Origin: Bermanella sp047621325
GTDB taxonomy: Bacteria > Pseudomonadota > Gammaproteobacteria > Pseudomonadales > Oceanobacteraceae
Reading direction: 5' to 3'
NCBI GenBank assembly: GCA_047621325.1
Contig: JBLHLT010000006.1
Coordinates: 1 to 64,000, forward strand
Length of the DNA: 64,000 bases
The stretch's first letter is position 1. Every line of letters begins with the position of its first letter. The notes under the pieces are model-generated. The model was given only the letters and a program-made list of their open reading frames with translations, did no database searches and was not told where the DNA came from. The position numbers and the translations under genes were made by a program. Shown piece by piece: positions 51,907 through 60,918 of this stretch.

Positions 51907-52509
51907 GTGGATTCAGTGCTAAACGAGCTAGTGGCCTCCGGTAAAATTACCGATCCACAAAGTGCTAAGGGCCGCTTGATGCGCGCTGCAGCGCACTTAT
52001 TTAAAACCAAGGGCTATGAGCGCACCACCGTTCGCGAGCTAGGTGCTGCAGTGGGCATTCAATCAGGCAGCTTATTTCACCACTTCAAAAGTAAAGAAGC
52101 GATTTTGTTATGCGTGATGGAAGAAACCATCATTATCAATATTGCACGCATGCACGAGGCACTTAAACATGCCAACAGTGCTACCGATCAATTATTGGCC
52201 TTAATCACGTGCGAACTTGCGTCTATCCATACCGACACAGGTGAAGCTATGGGGGTTTTGGTTTATGAATGGCGCAGTCTTGGCCAAGACAAACAAAAAT
52301 ATATTTTACAGTTGCGCGATGAATACGAAAATCTTTGGTTAAGCACAATAGAGCAAGGCAAAGCTGAGGGTCACATCGAACACGATGGGTTTATTTTAAG
52401 GCGTTTACTAACAGGCGCTATTGGCTGGACAACCACCTGGTATCGCCCAGATGGCGATTTAAGTTTAGAAGAGCTGGCAAAACAAACCTTGCTGATGGCT
52501 ATTAAATAA
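51907..52509 (+). CDS. atuR: TetR-family regulator, AtuR-like
   Basis: A 200-residue TetR repressor. The N-terminal helix-turn-helix is AAHLFKTKGYERTTVRELGAAVGIQSGSLFHHFKSKEAIL (about 27-66); the C-terminal ligand domain is of the TetR_C fatty-acid/acyl type. GTG 51907 has AAGGATTC upstream. It lies divergent to the atu-like operon with a palindrome between, so it probably represses it until a terpenoid acyl-CoA binds (inference from Pseudomonas AtuR). Confidence 0.85.
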   Translation: MDSVLNELVASGKITDPQSAKGRLMRAAAHLFKTKGYERTTVRELGAAVGIQSGSLFHHFKSKEAILLCVMEETIIINIARMHEALKHANSATDQLLALITCELASIHTDTGEAMGVLVYEWRSLGQDKQKYILQLRDEYENLWLSTIEQGKAEGHIEHDGFILRRLLTGAIGWTTTWYRPDGDLSLEELAKQTLLMAIK

Positions 52510-52597
52510 TCCAGTTAAATTATTAAGGCGACTCGTTTGAAGGCTGCGCCGCTAAGTTAACAGTTGATTATAGATTCTAAAATTACCGCTTTATGTT

Positions 52598-52622
52598 AAG
52601 CCCGCATGTTACGGGCTTTTTT
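52598..52622 (+). terminator. terminator after the TetR gene
   Basis: AAGCCCG-N7-CGGGCTT followed by a run of T. It lies about 90 bases after the stop. Confidence 0.85.
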
Positions 52623-52682
52623 GTTTGTGTTTTGCACGATTCGCTTTATAGCCTGTGTATGTGTGATAGCGATAGCTGCGCT

Positions 52683-53300
52683 CTAAACACTAGCCCAACT
52701 AACCAGTAATTTATTGATTGATTTTTTGGGCGTTTTGGCCAGCTTTTTAATTTGCTCAAAACTTAAATCAAATACGCCGTAGCGTTCACCAATGTCCTCC
52801 AACATGGCCAGCCACACTTTAGCGGTCATTTCAGAGTCGTATAATGCGCGGTGAAATTCACCGCCGCTTTCGACTCTTGTATAGTTCACAAGCTCACCTA
52901 ACTTATGGCTAGGTGCATCTTGAAACACGCGCCGCGACACCAGCAATGAACATGAAAACTCTCCGTCATACTGGCGATTTATGCGGGCTAATTCAGCGTC
53001 TAAAAAGCGTTTATCAAACGAAGCATTATGCGCGATTAAATTTGAGCCTTGAATGAAATCGGCAAACTCATGCATGACCTCTGCGCAACTCTGTGCGCTG
53101 GCCAACATGGCATTGGTAATGCCTGTGTAATCAGCAATGAAGCTCGAGACGCGAAAGCCCGGGTTCATCAATGCCTGAAACTTATCGACCACTTGGCCGT
53201 TTTCTAAACGAACAGCACCAATTTCTATGGCGCGGTCGCCCATATCTGGCGATAAACCTGTGGTTTCAAAATCGAGAATAATTAGGGAGTCGGCGCGCAT
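52683..53300 (-). CDS. DnaQ-like 3'-5' exonuclease
   Basis: A 205-residue DEDDh exonuclease. Exo I is LDFETTG, Exo II is NLIAHNASFDKRFLD, and Exo III is HRALYDSEMTAKVWL (His and Asp). It resembles the proofreading epsilon subunit but lacks the C-terminal polymerase-binding tail, ending in a Lys-rich segment (KKLAKTPKKSINKLLVSW). It probably acts in repair or RNA/DNA trimming. It is not the main dnaQ, which normally pairs with rnhA. Monocistronic. Confidence 0.88.
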   Translation of the reverse strand: MRADSLIILDFETTGLSPDMGDRAIEIGAVRLENGQVVDKFQALMNPGFRVSSFIADYTGITNAMLASAQSCAEVMHEFADFIQGSNLIAHNASFDKRFLDAELARINRQYDGEFSCSLLVSRRVFQDAPSHKLGELVNYTRVESGGEFHRALYDSEMTAKVWLAMLEDIGERYGVFDLSFEQIKKLAKTPKKSINKLLVSWASV

Positions 53301-53637
53301 GGTGTCTATCTTGATGTAAAAGCAGTGAGGACTATTGTAACAAACAAATTAGCAATCTACATTGCTAGAAAAATGTAGGGGTCGGCTCCTCCCCTAAATG
53401 ACTCATCACATTATTTGGAGCGTGACGCATCACATCATACTTTCACCTTTCACCTTTCACCTTTCACCTTTCACCTTTCAACGTTATTAAGATGCACTCG
53501 CTCAATTCTGACCGTTGTATAATCGCCATGTGCGTATTACTACGCATCGACGAAGCACATATTTGTGCTTAACAGCGGTAACATTCTGCTTTTCAACTTG
53601 TTAAGATTGGGCCGTTTAACCTTCAAAGAGCAAAGAC
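53301..53637. other. leader of the chromate transporter gene with a heptamer repeat
   Basis: No gene was seen. It contains the CTTTCAC repeat at 53440-53481 and, near 53515, a TTGTATAAT sequence that may be a -10 element. The rest is unremarkable. Confidence 0.4.
53440..53481. repeat. six tandem copies of CTTTCAC
   Basis: Five exact 7-base copies plus a sixth ending in A. They lie about 155 bases before chrA. Heptamer number could change by slippage. Confidence 0.85.
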
Positions 53638-54783
53638 ATGAAAGCGGCGCTATCACTTTTTATTCAATTTTTCATGTTGGGCTGCACCAGCTTTGGCGGG
53701 CCAGCAGCGCATCTGGGGTATTTTAGAACCGTCTTTGTTGGGCAGCGCAAATGGCTGACCGACACTGAATACAGCCAGCTCATTGCATTAAGCCAATTTT
53801 TACCTGGGCCCGGTTCAAGCCAAGTGGGCTTTGCTATTGGCTTAAAAAAGATGGGACTAGTGGGCGGCATATTGGCATTTATTGGTTTCACTCTGCCCTC
53901 TTTTGTAATCATGCTGGCCATGGCACTTGGATTAAGTGAGTTTACTAACGCGCCATTTGCGGTTGAATTAATAGCGGTTTTAAAAATATTTGCCGTCTTT
54001 GTCGTACTTGATGCCGTACTGGGCATGGCCAAAAACTTTTGTAATAGCACCAGCACAGTTATTTTAGCGACGCTAACCGCTTGTGCCATTTGGTTGATCC
54101 CCAATCCATTTATTCAAATTGCGTGTCTGGCCATCGCGGCCATTTATGGCAGCGTAGCATTGCAAAAAGACAACATTGATAACAACCGCACCATCAACGT
54201 TACTTGGTGGCCGTTAGCATTATTTGTTTGTGTTTTTGTTTTAATTTTAAGCGGTGTATTACCACTACCTGAATTATTTGAGCAAACATTTATTGCAGGC
54301 AGTTTAGTGTTTGGCGGCGGCCATGTGGTATTGCCATTACTGCAAGATTATTTTGCAGCTAGCATTGGCGAAAGCGCATTCATTACTGGTTATGCCGCTG
54401 CACAGGCGATACCTGGGCCAATGTTTACCTTTGCTACTTACTTGGGCGCGTTATCACACCCACAAGCTTGGTTGGGTGCATTAATCGCCACCGCGGGAAT
54501 ATTCTTACCCGGTTTCATTTTAATTCTGGCCTTGCATAAACATTGGCAAGTCATTGCACAAAAGCCAAAAGTTGCGGGACTTGTGACAGGTGTAAATGCC
54601 GCCGTTGTCGGGCTGTTGTTTGCTACTCTCTACGATCCTATTTTTACCTCCGCTATTCATCATAAAGAAGATTTAGCCTTAGCCACGATTGGTTTTGTGC
54701 TGTTACGTTTTGTTAAGCTGCCTATTCTTTGGATTTTGTTATTGGCCGTGTGCGTCAGTGCCGCCAAAACATGGCTTATTTAG
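53638..54783 (+). CDS. chrA: chromate transporter, two-domain (ChrA)
   Basis: ChrA expels chromate and confers resistance. The 381-residue protein has two homologous CHR domains: the first with SFGGPAAHLGYFRTVFVGQRKWL and LSQFLPGPGSSQVGF, the second with FGGGHVVLPLLQDYF and AAQAIPGPMFTFATYLGA. About ten membrane helices are predicted. GCAAAGA lies before the ATG. Long CHR proteins also move sulfate-like anions; chromate as substrate is by family. It is followed by an unrelated MBL-fold gene. Confidence 0.9.
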   Translation: MKAALSLFIQFFMLGCTSFGGPAAHLGYFRTVFVGQRKWLTDTEYSQLIALSQFLPGPGSSQVGFAIGLKKMGLVGGILAFIGFTLPSFVIMLAMALGLSEFTNAPFAVELIAVLKIFAVFVVLDAVLGMAKNFCNSTSTVILATLTACAIWLIPNPFIQIACLAIAAIYGSVALQKDNIDNNRTINVTWWPLALFVCVFVLILSGVLPLPELFEQTFIAGSLVFGGGHVVLPLLQDYFAASIGESAFITGYAAAQAIPGPMFTFATYLGALSHPQAWLGALIATAGIFLPGFILILALHKHWQVIAQKPKVAGLVTGVNAAVVGLLFATLYDPIFTSAIHHKEDLALATIGFVLLRFVKLPILWILLLAVCVSAAKTWLI

Positions 54784-54873
54784 TAACGGTTAAGCCATGA
54801 AAAAGCACATTCATAAAATTGCAATGAAGCGCCGTTAAGCTGCGCTTTTATTTTTTTGATACAAAGAGCCTTT

Positions 54874-55818
54874 ATGAAACACCTGACCTTACTGATTAGC
54901 CTCTTTTTATCACTGCCCTTATTGGCCTATAACTGTAAGACAGATACAAATATTCCGGCCATTCGATACTTAGGTGTAGGGGCATTGGATATTCATTATC
55001 AAGGAAAACGACTGCTCACAGACCCCTTTTACAGTCCGCAGTCGTTTTGGGATATCGCAAGTTTCACCCCTTACACACCAAGTCAAACTCATATCAAAAC
55101 AGCACTTGGCAGCGCAAATAACACTGTAAATACCGTGTTAATTGGCCATGGCCATTATGATCATGCAGCAGATGTGCCCGCCATTACGGGCTACCTAGCA
55201 AACGATGCACAAATATTAAGCAGCCAAAGTACTCAGTTTCTACTCGCCAGCAAAATGGATACTTCTCGCCTTACGGGGTTAACAGAAAATGATTTTGGAA
55301 AGTGGCGATTGATCGCCGATGGCTGGATACGAATCATGGCTACACCATCAGAGCATGCGCCCCAAGCGCTGGGCATTAACTTATTCCCACACAATCATGA
55401 ACATGAAGTAGAAGACGCCCCTAAATACGTTTGGCAGTGGTCACAGGGCACGAATATTAACTGGATTGTGGATTTTTTAACCGCTAAAAATGGTGAAAAA
55501 GTGACACAACGTATATTTGTGCAAACGTCTGCTTCCGCTTTCCCGATTGGTGTACCTGACCTTAAAGATGGTATTAAGATTGATAAGGTATTTTTGGCAG
55601 CAGCGTCATTTGATCACGTCGAAAACTACCCAACAGGCTTAATTAAACAACTAGCGCCTGCCGAGATTATTTTTATTCATTGGGAGAATTTTTTTAAGCC
55701 GTGGTTTGAACAACCAGAAGCATTATCACTGATTGATTTTGACACTCTAATGAGCAATCAAACCCTAGCAGGCCGCGCAAAGAATGCGCTCATCGGCCAA
55801 CCTGGGTTTTGCTACTAA
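54874..55818 (+). CDS. secreted metallo-beta-lactamase-fold protein
   Basis: A 314-residue MBL-fold hydrolase of the UlaG/RomA-like group with a signal peptide (LLISLFLSLPLLA, cut before YNC). Metal ligands are in HGHYDHAAD, and a later His in SEHAPQALG and the FIHWENFF end. ATG 54874 is better than the TTG at 54856. Proteins of this type act on lipids or sugar phosphates. The substrate is unknown. It lies 90 bases after chrA. Confidence 0.8.
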   Translation: MKHLTLLISLFLSLPLLAYNCKTDTNIPAIRYLGVGALDIHYQGKRLLTDPFYSPQSFWDIASFTPYTPSQTHIKTALGSANNTVNTVLIGHGHYDHAADVPAITGYLANDAQILSSQSTQFLLASKMDTSRLTGLTENDFGKWRLIADGWIRIMATPSEHAPQALGINLFPHNHEHEVEDAPKYVWQWSQGTNINWIVDFLTAKNGEKVTQRIFVQTSASAFPIGVPDLKDGIKIDKVFLAAASFDHVENYPTGLIKQLAPAEIIFIHWENFFKPWFEQPEALSLIDFDTLMSNQTLAGRAKNALIGQPGFCY

Positions 55819-55825
55819 GGCCTAA

Positions 55826-56875
55826 TTAAGATTCGGACTGAAAATCAGCTTCTTGTTTTAATTGCTTTAATAATCGGGATGGCAAGTTCGTAATCGTCAA
55901 GCTGTTACTTTGCTGATTAAACTGGACATCGCCACCTAGCGCCATGGCTGAAAAACTCAAGGTCACATCTTTGTTTTTGCCACTGTAACGAATGTAATTC
56001 TTTAGGCTTTTACGGTCTGGGATAAATTCGGTTTTCTCACTCACTTCAATATTTGATTGCTCTGGATTCGCTTGGCGAATTTCTTGGCGTTTTTGCTGCA
56101 CAAACTGCTCAAATTTTTGCGGTGCTTGTTCGTCAAGTTCGTTGGATAACGCTTTAAACTCTACCGCAGAGCCGTATTTATCTTGTTCCATACAAAACTC
56201 AACCACTTTAGTACGGGTTTCATTGGCTTTATCTTCTGGTAATTCCTTGGTGTAGGCTTCGACTATTTTCAAGAACTCTTCCGTTTCTTGCTGTACGTTA
56301 ACGGTATCGTTAAAACCACAGAATTCGCAGAACAAATTTTGTACGGCTTTTTCGCCGCGACCATAACTAAAGCTCAAGTACTTCTTAGCATCACCCTGTA
56401 ATAACGCAGTGGTATCTAAGCACAAAGCAAAACCTGTGTTAGAGAAGTCGATATAACGGGTTTCGGTTAATTCACGATTTTCATTCAATGCCACATTGGA
56501 TTTTTCACGTAGGTGATATACATAAAAGCGATCGCCGTCCGCTAGCTGCTCAGCCATAAAGGCTAAATAACCGTCTACTTCTAGTTGGGTATTGTCGAAT
56601 TTTTCACAGAATAACTTTGTTAAACGCTGAGTTAATGACACGAATGACTGTTTATTATTCAACCAATCCAGCATCAAGCCTTTAAATTGCGGCGCCTCTG
56701 ACCCAAATTCACCATATCGCTTACTGGCACGGCCAATAAAAATATTACGCAGTTGAGCCATGACCTTTGCTGCATGGTCTTCTTGAAAATTATCGTTTTC
56801 TGAACATTTGCTTAAAGCCCCCGCAGCCTTAGGGTCTTTGTCGATTTGATGAGTAATAAAGTGGGTAACAGGCAT
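55826..56875 (-). CDS. ndpA: nucleoid-associated protein NdpA (YejK)
   Basis: A 349-residue nucleoid-associated protein of the YejK/NdpA family. Matching parts include the N-terminal THFITHQIDKD, YLAFMAEQLADGDRFYVYHL, RYIDFSNTGFALCLD, LSFSYGRGEKAVQNLFCEFCGF and DRKSLKNYIRYSGKNKDVTLSFS. It binds the nucleoid; the precise role is unknown. No close partner: it is convergent with the MBL gene, eight bases apart, and divergent from cysZ. Confidence 0.93.
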   Translation of the reverse strand: MPVTHFITHQIDKDPKAAGALSKCSENDNFQEDHAAKVMAQLRNIFIGRASKRYGEFGSEAPQFKGLMLDWLNNKQSFVSLTQRLTKLFCEKFDNTQLEVDGYLAFMAEQLADGDRFYVYHLREKSNVALNENRELTETRYIDFSNTGFALCLDTTALLQGDAKKYLSFSYGRGEKAVQNLFCEFCGFNDTVNVQQETEEFLKIVEAYTKELPEDKANETRTKVVEFCMEQDKYGSAVEFKALSNELDEQAPQKFEQFVQQKRQEIRQANPEQSNIEVSEKTEFIPDRKSLKNYIRYSGKNKDVTLSFSAMALGGDVQFNQQSNSLTITNLPSRLLKQLKQEADFQSES

Positions 56876-56973
56876 AGATCACAACACACATTAAATAGGT
56901 GAGCGGATTCTAACACACCCCTTGTGGCGTGGCTCAGATATGGCTAAAGTTGGCCATCATTATTGTCTAGCTT

Positions 56974-57726
56974 ATGAAGCCAAATATGCACCATTTATAC
57001 AGCGCATTTCGTATATTACTCAACCCCGGTTATCGCAAATATATCCTTATTCCGCTTGTGGCTAATTTGATTTTATTTGTCATTCTGACGGGCATTCTCA
57101 TTACCTTGTTTTCAGATGTGATTGATATTGCCTTAAATTACATACCCAGCTGGTTACACTTTATGGCGTGGATGTTTTGGCTGGTATTTGGCCTAGCGCT
57201 ACTGATTTTATATGGCTTGAGCTTTACCTTTATCACCAATCTCATCGCGGCCCCTTTTAATGGTTTATTAGCCGAAAAAATTCAACGCGAGCATGGTATC
57301 CCAATGCCTGAAGGTGAAACCATAACGCATATTATTATGCGCACGCTGTGGCGAGAATTGGTTAAGTTAAGCTATTTTATAAGTTATAGCTTAGCAGTCG
57401 CGCTCATATTGTTCTTGATCAGTTTTATTCCGTTTGTGAATTTAATCGTACCGGTACTCGCCTTCATTTGGGGGAGCTGGTGCATTGCGATTCAATATTT
57501 AGATTATGGCGCAGATAACTGCCAACAGGATTTCAATGATTTAAGAAAGCTGGCCAAACGTCCTACGTTTAATACATTCAGCTTTGGCGGAACCGTTACG
57601 TTGTTAACCATGATTCCAGTCGTCAATATTTTTGTGATGCCCCTTGCAGTTGCCGCTGGCACTCAACTTTGGATTAAAGATATTTACCCACTTATAGATC
57701 AAACTCAAAAAATTGAGCAAACATAA
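56974..57726 (+). CDS. cysZ: sulfate transporter CysZ
   Basis: CysZ brings sulfate into the cytoplasm for cysteine synthesis. The 250-residue protein follows the family with about four membrane helices, ILLNPGYRKYILIPLVANLILF at the start, the FNGLLAEKIQREHG loop, and SFGGTVTLLTMIPVVNIFVMPLAVAAGT near the end. It is a single-gene unit. No cys-regulon operator was recognised before it. Confidence 0.92.
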   Translation: MKPNMHHLYSAFRILLNPGYRKYILIPLVANLILFVILTGILITLFSDVIDIALNYIPSWLHFMAWMFWLVFGLALLILYGLSFTFITNLIAAPFNGLLAEKIQREHGIPMPEGETITHIIMRTLWRELVKLSYFISYSLAVALILFLISFIPFVNLIVPVLAFIWGSWCIAIQYLDYGADNCQQDFNDLRKLAKRPTFNTFSFGGTVTLLTMIPVVNIFVMPLAVAAGTQLWIKDIYPLIDQTQKIEQT

Positions 57727-57748
57727 AAAAGCCCACCATGTGGTGGGC
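57725..57748. terminator. terminator between cysZ and the Ig-like lipoprotein gene
   Basis: GCCCACCA/TGGTGGGC with a two-base loop; on the minus strand it is followed by six T, so it serves the lipoprotein operon best. Confidence 0.8.
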
Positions 57749-57785
57749 AAACCTCAATTTTCTACATGCCTTATCTAGCCTGAGA

Positions 57786-60700
57786 TTAACTTTTTACTGG
57801 GCTTGATACTAAATTAATAATGAGTGCCTCTTTTGGTATCTTTAAGTAAACCTTTGAGGGATTAATCGGGGTATTGATCACCACATCAATATCAACCATT
57901 TTTGTATTAGTAAGCTCAATCTCCATTCGCCCATCGGGTAAAAAAGATACTGGCCCTTCAAGCTCTAATGTTAATGGTAAGCTGTGCATATTTGTTTGCA
58001 TCACTATACCTAATATTTCAGGCGCTAAACCCGGCGCGTCTAAATACACATTCATCTTACTTTTAAAATAGGCCTGTTGGTGCTCTTCATTCCAGACGAT
58101 ATAACCAGTATTGGGCACCGACTTACCATCAACATAATCATGACGTACTCGCATCACCTGTGGCCCGGTTGGGTTTTCCAACCAAATTAGTTTAAGTGCT
58201 TTTGCAAACATTGTAATAGACGTCGTCATAAGGGCTTGCGGATAAATAGTAACGGGAATCCAATCGTTTTCTGCGTCGTATTGGCCAATGTCTGTAGGTA
58301 AATTTCCCGATACATAAATCGCCTCATCATCAACACAGGTGCCGCTTTTACACCCTAAGCGTGCTTCACTTATCAGGCCTGTGGTCGATTGCACCCAAAG
58401 TTTGGACGCATTTTTAGCTATCGGTGTTTCACTGTTATCGAAGGTGTAATTACGGTTGACATCTGTGGTTGGCATTTGACTCATGGTACTGAACACATGA
58501 GACGTTTTAGCCGCGGCCCCATAAAACGGCATGCGCATTGCGTTACTGCCTTCTGTGCGATTACTTAGTTTTAATTTCAATGGTTTTGTATTCAGTGGCA
58601 AGCCATACACACTGCAAGGCACATCATCGCTGCCATCACACGCGGCCGTTTTGTTTGAGTAGACGGTGTATTGATACAAAGTATCTTCTTGCCAAGGCTC
58701 ATTTGGAACAAACAGTAAGCGACTTTGATCAAAGTGAATAGCACCCGACACCACACCTAAACAATCACCTGACGTATCAATGCGTTCAACCCTAAACGCC
58801 CCCTGCCCGCACTCTGTTCCCAGTGTAATGGTTTGCTGATTCATAAGTTGAGTAAAATTTACTTCAATATTACGATTGCTTGGCAAAGTGAAAATATTAT
58901 AAACATCATCCCCACCTAGGCCACCACTGCAGTGCCCTGCAATATCATTGGTTAAATCGGGCGCGGTTAATCGGCAGTTATAACCTGGATACACACTGCT
59001 AATCATAGGGGCGGTTAGTGACGATGTATCAACCCGTTCAGTGTTAAACGATAACACTAGAGGCTCTGCCAATGTATTGCCTGATAAATCTTGAATATTT
59101 TCACTTACCTGTACTGTGTATGTGGTATGAGCGGTTAATGCAGCATGTGGTTTAACCACCAAAACACTGCCGTCTTGAGTAATAGACACTGGCACCTGTA
59201 AACCAGAACCATCTAATAACTGCACATTTTGGTTTATCCATTTAGTAGATAGTGGCTCACTGAAAGTTAATAAAATAGGATCGCTAAGTTTTGAGCGATC
59301 AACTAATTCACCCGGTACCCAGCTGTGTAATATTGGCTTAGTGGTATCGATTATTTTAGACGGTGCGCTTGCTGGCGATGCGTAACCTTGCAAGAAAAAG
59401 CTCGCCGTTGACGGTACATTTTCAATACCCAATAAAGACATAGAAATATCACCAATCGCATCGACCACCAAAACGCCATTATCAATGACCGCAAGACCAC
59501 CAAGATTAACATTCAATACATCTTGGCTTAACGTACCATTGGCTAATGGGTTAGTAGCGGTCATGGCGGTATCCATCACCATGGATAATTTGCGATTGAA
59601 CCCCGCCCCACTATTATGAGGGGTTAAATATCCAACTGCGTCACTGATCAGGGTTAAATAAATATCATCCGTGACAAACCCAGCTGGAAATTGCCCACCA
59701 ATATTCACATCCATCGACGACAATTTGATCACTGAGCCCTTACGAATAACAAAAGGCAACACGTCAGGAAAACTCCCGACTTGCGCAAGCTCTGCGTGAT
59801 AATCTCCTTGCGCATAACTGATATTTTCGCCGATCAGTTTGGAATGCACTTCTACCGAATTTCGTGTTTTTGAGTTCACTGGAGACAGCGGACCACCCAC
59901 TTCACCAAATATTTTTTGTACAATATTAAGGCGCGGCATGGTTGAAAGAGGCGTGAATGTTTTAGCTGAAAATTCACCACTATTAAGAGCAGTGCCAGAT
60001 AGACTTTTAATCGCGTCTGTCAGTACCAACGTATATTGCGAGTTGCTATCTAAATCGGCATCGGGGTCAAAACTTATGTAACGGCCCTTCACAAGCAATG
60101 TACCTGCAACCGTTTCACTTTCATCTGCTTTCATCAAACTAAAGCTTTGATTTAACACCACTGTATTTGTATCTATTTCTTGGCTTAGAGTGAAATGAAA
60201 GACTGATACATCTAAATACGGCAAATTACCCTGAGGAAAGCTTTCGGCCACATAAAATTCGGTGACATCGTATTCAACCGGTACAAAAACGGTGTCTTCA
60301 GGCGTCACTTCGCCATCGCCATTGATATCTTGTTCGTCAGCAATAGGATCTATTGGGTCTGGATCGGTTGGGTTATTCGGGTCTATTGGATCGACAGGAT
60401 CAGTTGGCCCCGGCTCAATAGGGTCTGTTGGTGTTGGATTGTTAGGATTAACATCCACCAAACTTTTTTCAGAACGGGTGGTAAACACAATGCCGGTAGC
60501 ATCACTTTCAACCCCAACGATCGAAAGCAGCACTGAAAAATCTAAATAATAACGTTCACCGTATAACAAGGGTTGAAAGGGCGTTACCACCACGTTCGTT
60601 GCATCCGTTAAATCGACTTCAACATTTATCGCCACTAATTGAGCTGACTCATCAAACAGCTGAATGCTATCCAGTAATATTTCGTCAACCACCGCATCTG

Positions 60701-60878
60701 AAAACACCAGTATGAGTGGCTCGCCAATGGCAACCCCACCTTGCTTATTTAACGGCGAACTGTCCACCAGTTGGGTATTTTTTTTAGCAGAAAAATCGAC
60801 TGACTGCTCTTGCCCACCACATGCTTGCAAGAACACAACAATCATTATTGCACTGAATATTTTTATTATTGTCATCAT
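57786..60878 (-). CDS. large Ig-like-domain lipoprotein (tandem paralog 2)
   Basis: A 1030-residue extracytoplasmic lipoprotein. Signal peptide ends LQAC with lipid on Cys20. Residues 35-135 form a first Big_5-type Ig-like domain (SSPLNKQGGVAIGEPLILVFSD, PFQPLLYGERYYLD); an Asp/Pro/Asn linker (142-180) leads to a calcium-loop-like D-I-N-G-D-G-E-V-T-P-E-D at 184-195. A second Big_5 domain has TFSEPLSTKWINQNVQLLD and HTTYTVQVSENIQDLSGN. The C-terminal half contains conserved Cys pairs (GYNCRL, HCSGG, CGQGAFRVE, CDGSDDVPC). It follows the 991-residue paralog by 40 bases. Role unknown. Confidence 0.8.
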   Translation of the reverse strand: MMTIIKIFSAIMIVVFLQACGGQEQSVDFSAKKNTQLVDSSPLNKQGGVAIGEPLILVFSDAVVDEILLDSIQLFDESAQLVAINVEVDLTDATNVVVTPFQPLLYGERYYLDFSVLLSIVGVESDATGIVFTTRSEKSLVDVNPNNPTPTDPIEPGPTDPVDPIDPNNPTDPDPIDPIADEQDINGDGEVTPEDTVFVPVEYDVTEFYVAESFPQGNLPYLDVSVFHFTLSQEIDTNTVVLNQSFSLMKADESETVAGTLLVKGRYISFDPDADLDSNSQYTLVLTDAIKSLSGTALNSGEFSAKTFTPLSTMPRLNIVQKIFGEVGGPLSPVNSKTRNSVEVHSKLIGENISYAQGDYHAELAQVGSFPDVLPFVIRKGSVIKLSSMDVNIGGQFPAGFVTDDIYLTLISDAVGYLTPHNSGAGFNRKLSMVMDTAMTATNPLANGTLSQDVLNVNLGGLAVIDNGVLVVDAIGDISMSLLGIENVPSTASFFLQGYASPASAPSKIIDTTKPILHSWVPGELVDRSKLSDPILLTFSEPLSTKWINQNVQLLDGSGLQVPVSITQDGSVLVVKPHAALTAHTTYTVQVSENIQDLSGNTLAEPLVLSFNTERVDTSSLTAPMISSVYPGYNCRLTAPDLTNDIAGHCSGGLGGDDVYNIFTLPSNRNIEVNFTQLMNQQTITLGTECGQGAFRVERIDTSGDCLGVVSGAIHFDQSRLLFVPNEPWQEDTLYQYTVYSNKTAACDGSDDVPCSVYGLPLNTKPLKLKLSNRTEGSNAMRMPFYGAAAKTSHVFSTMSQMPTTDVNRNYTFDNSETPIAKNASKLWVQSTTGLISEARLGCKSGTCVDDEAIYVSGNLPTDIGQYDAENDWIPVTIYPQALMTTSITMFAKALKLIWLENPTGPQVMRVRHDYVDGKSVPNTGYIVWNEEHQQAYFKSKMNVYLDAPGLAPEILGIVMQTNMHSLPLTLELEGPVSFLPDGRMEIELTNTKMVDIDVVINTPINPSKVYLKIPKEALIINLVSSPVKS

Positions 60879-60918
60879 GTTATCCCTTATATTAGAACCG
60901 ATATTGATTTCTAGTGCG

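Noticed and set aside
60262..60549. Gly/Ser-rich frame on the plus strand
   Set aside because: It is the antisense reading of the Asp/Pro linker of the lipoprotein gene.
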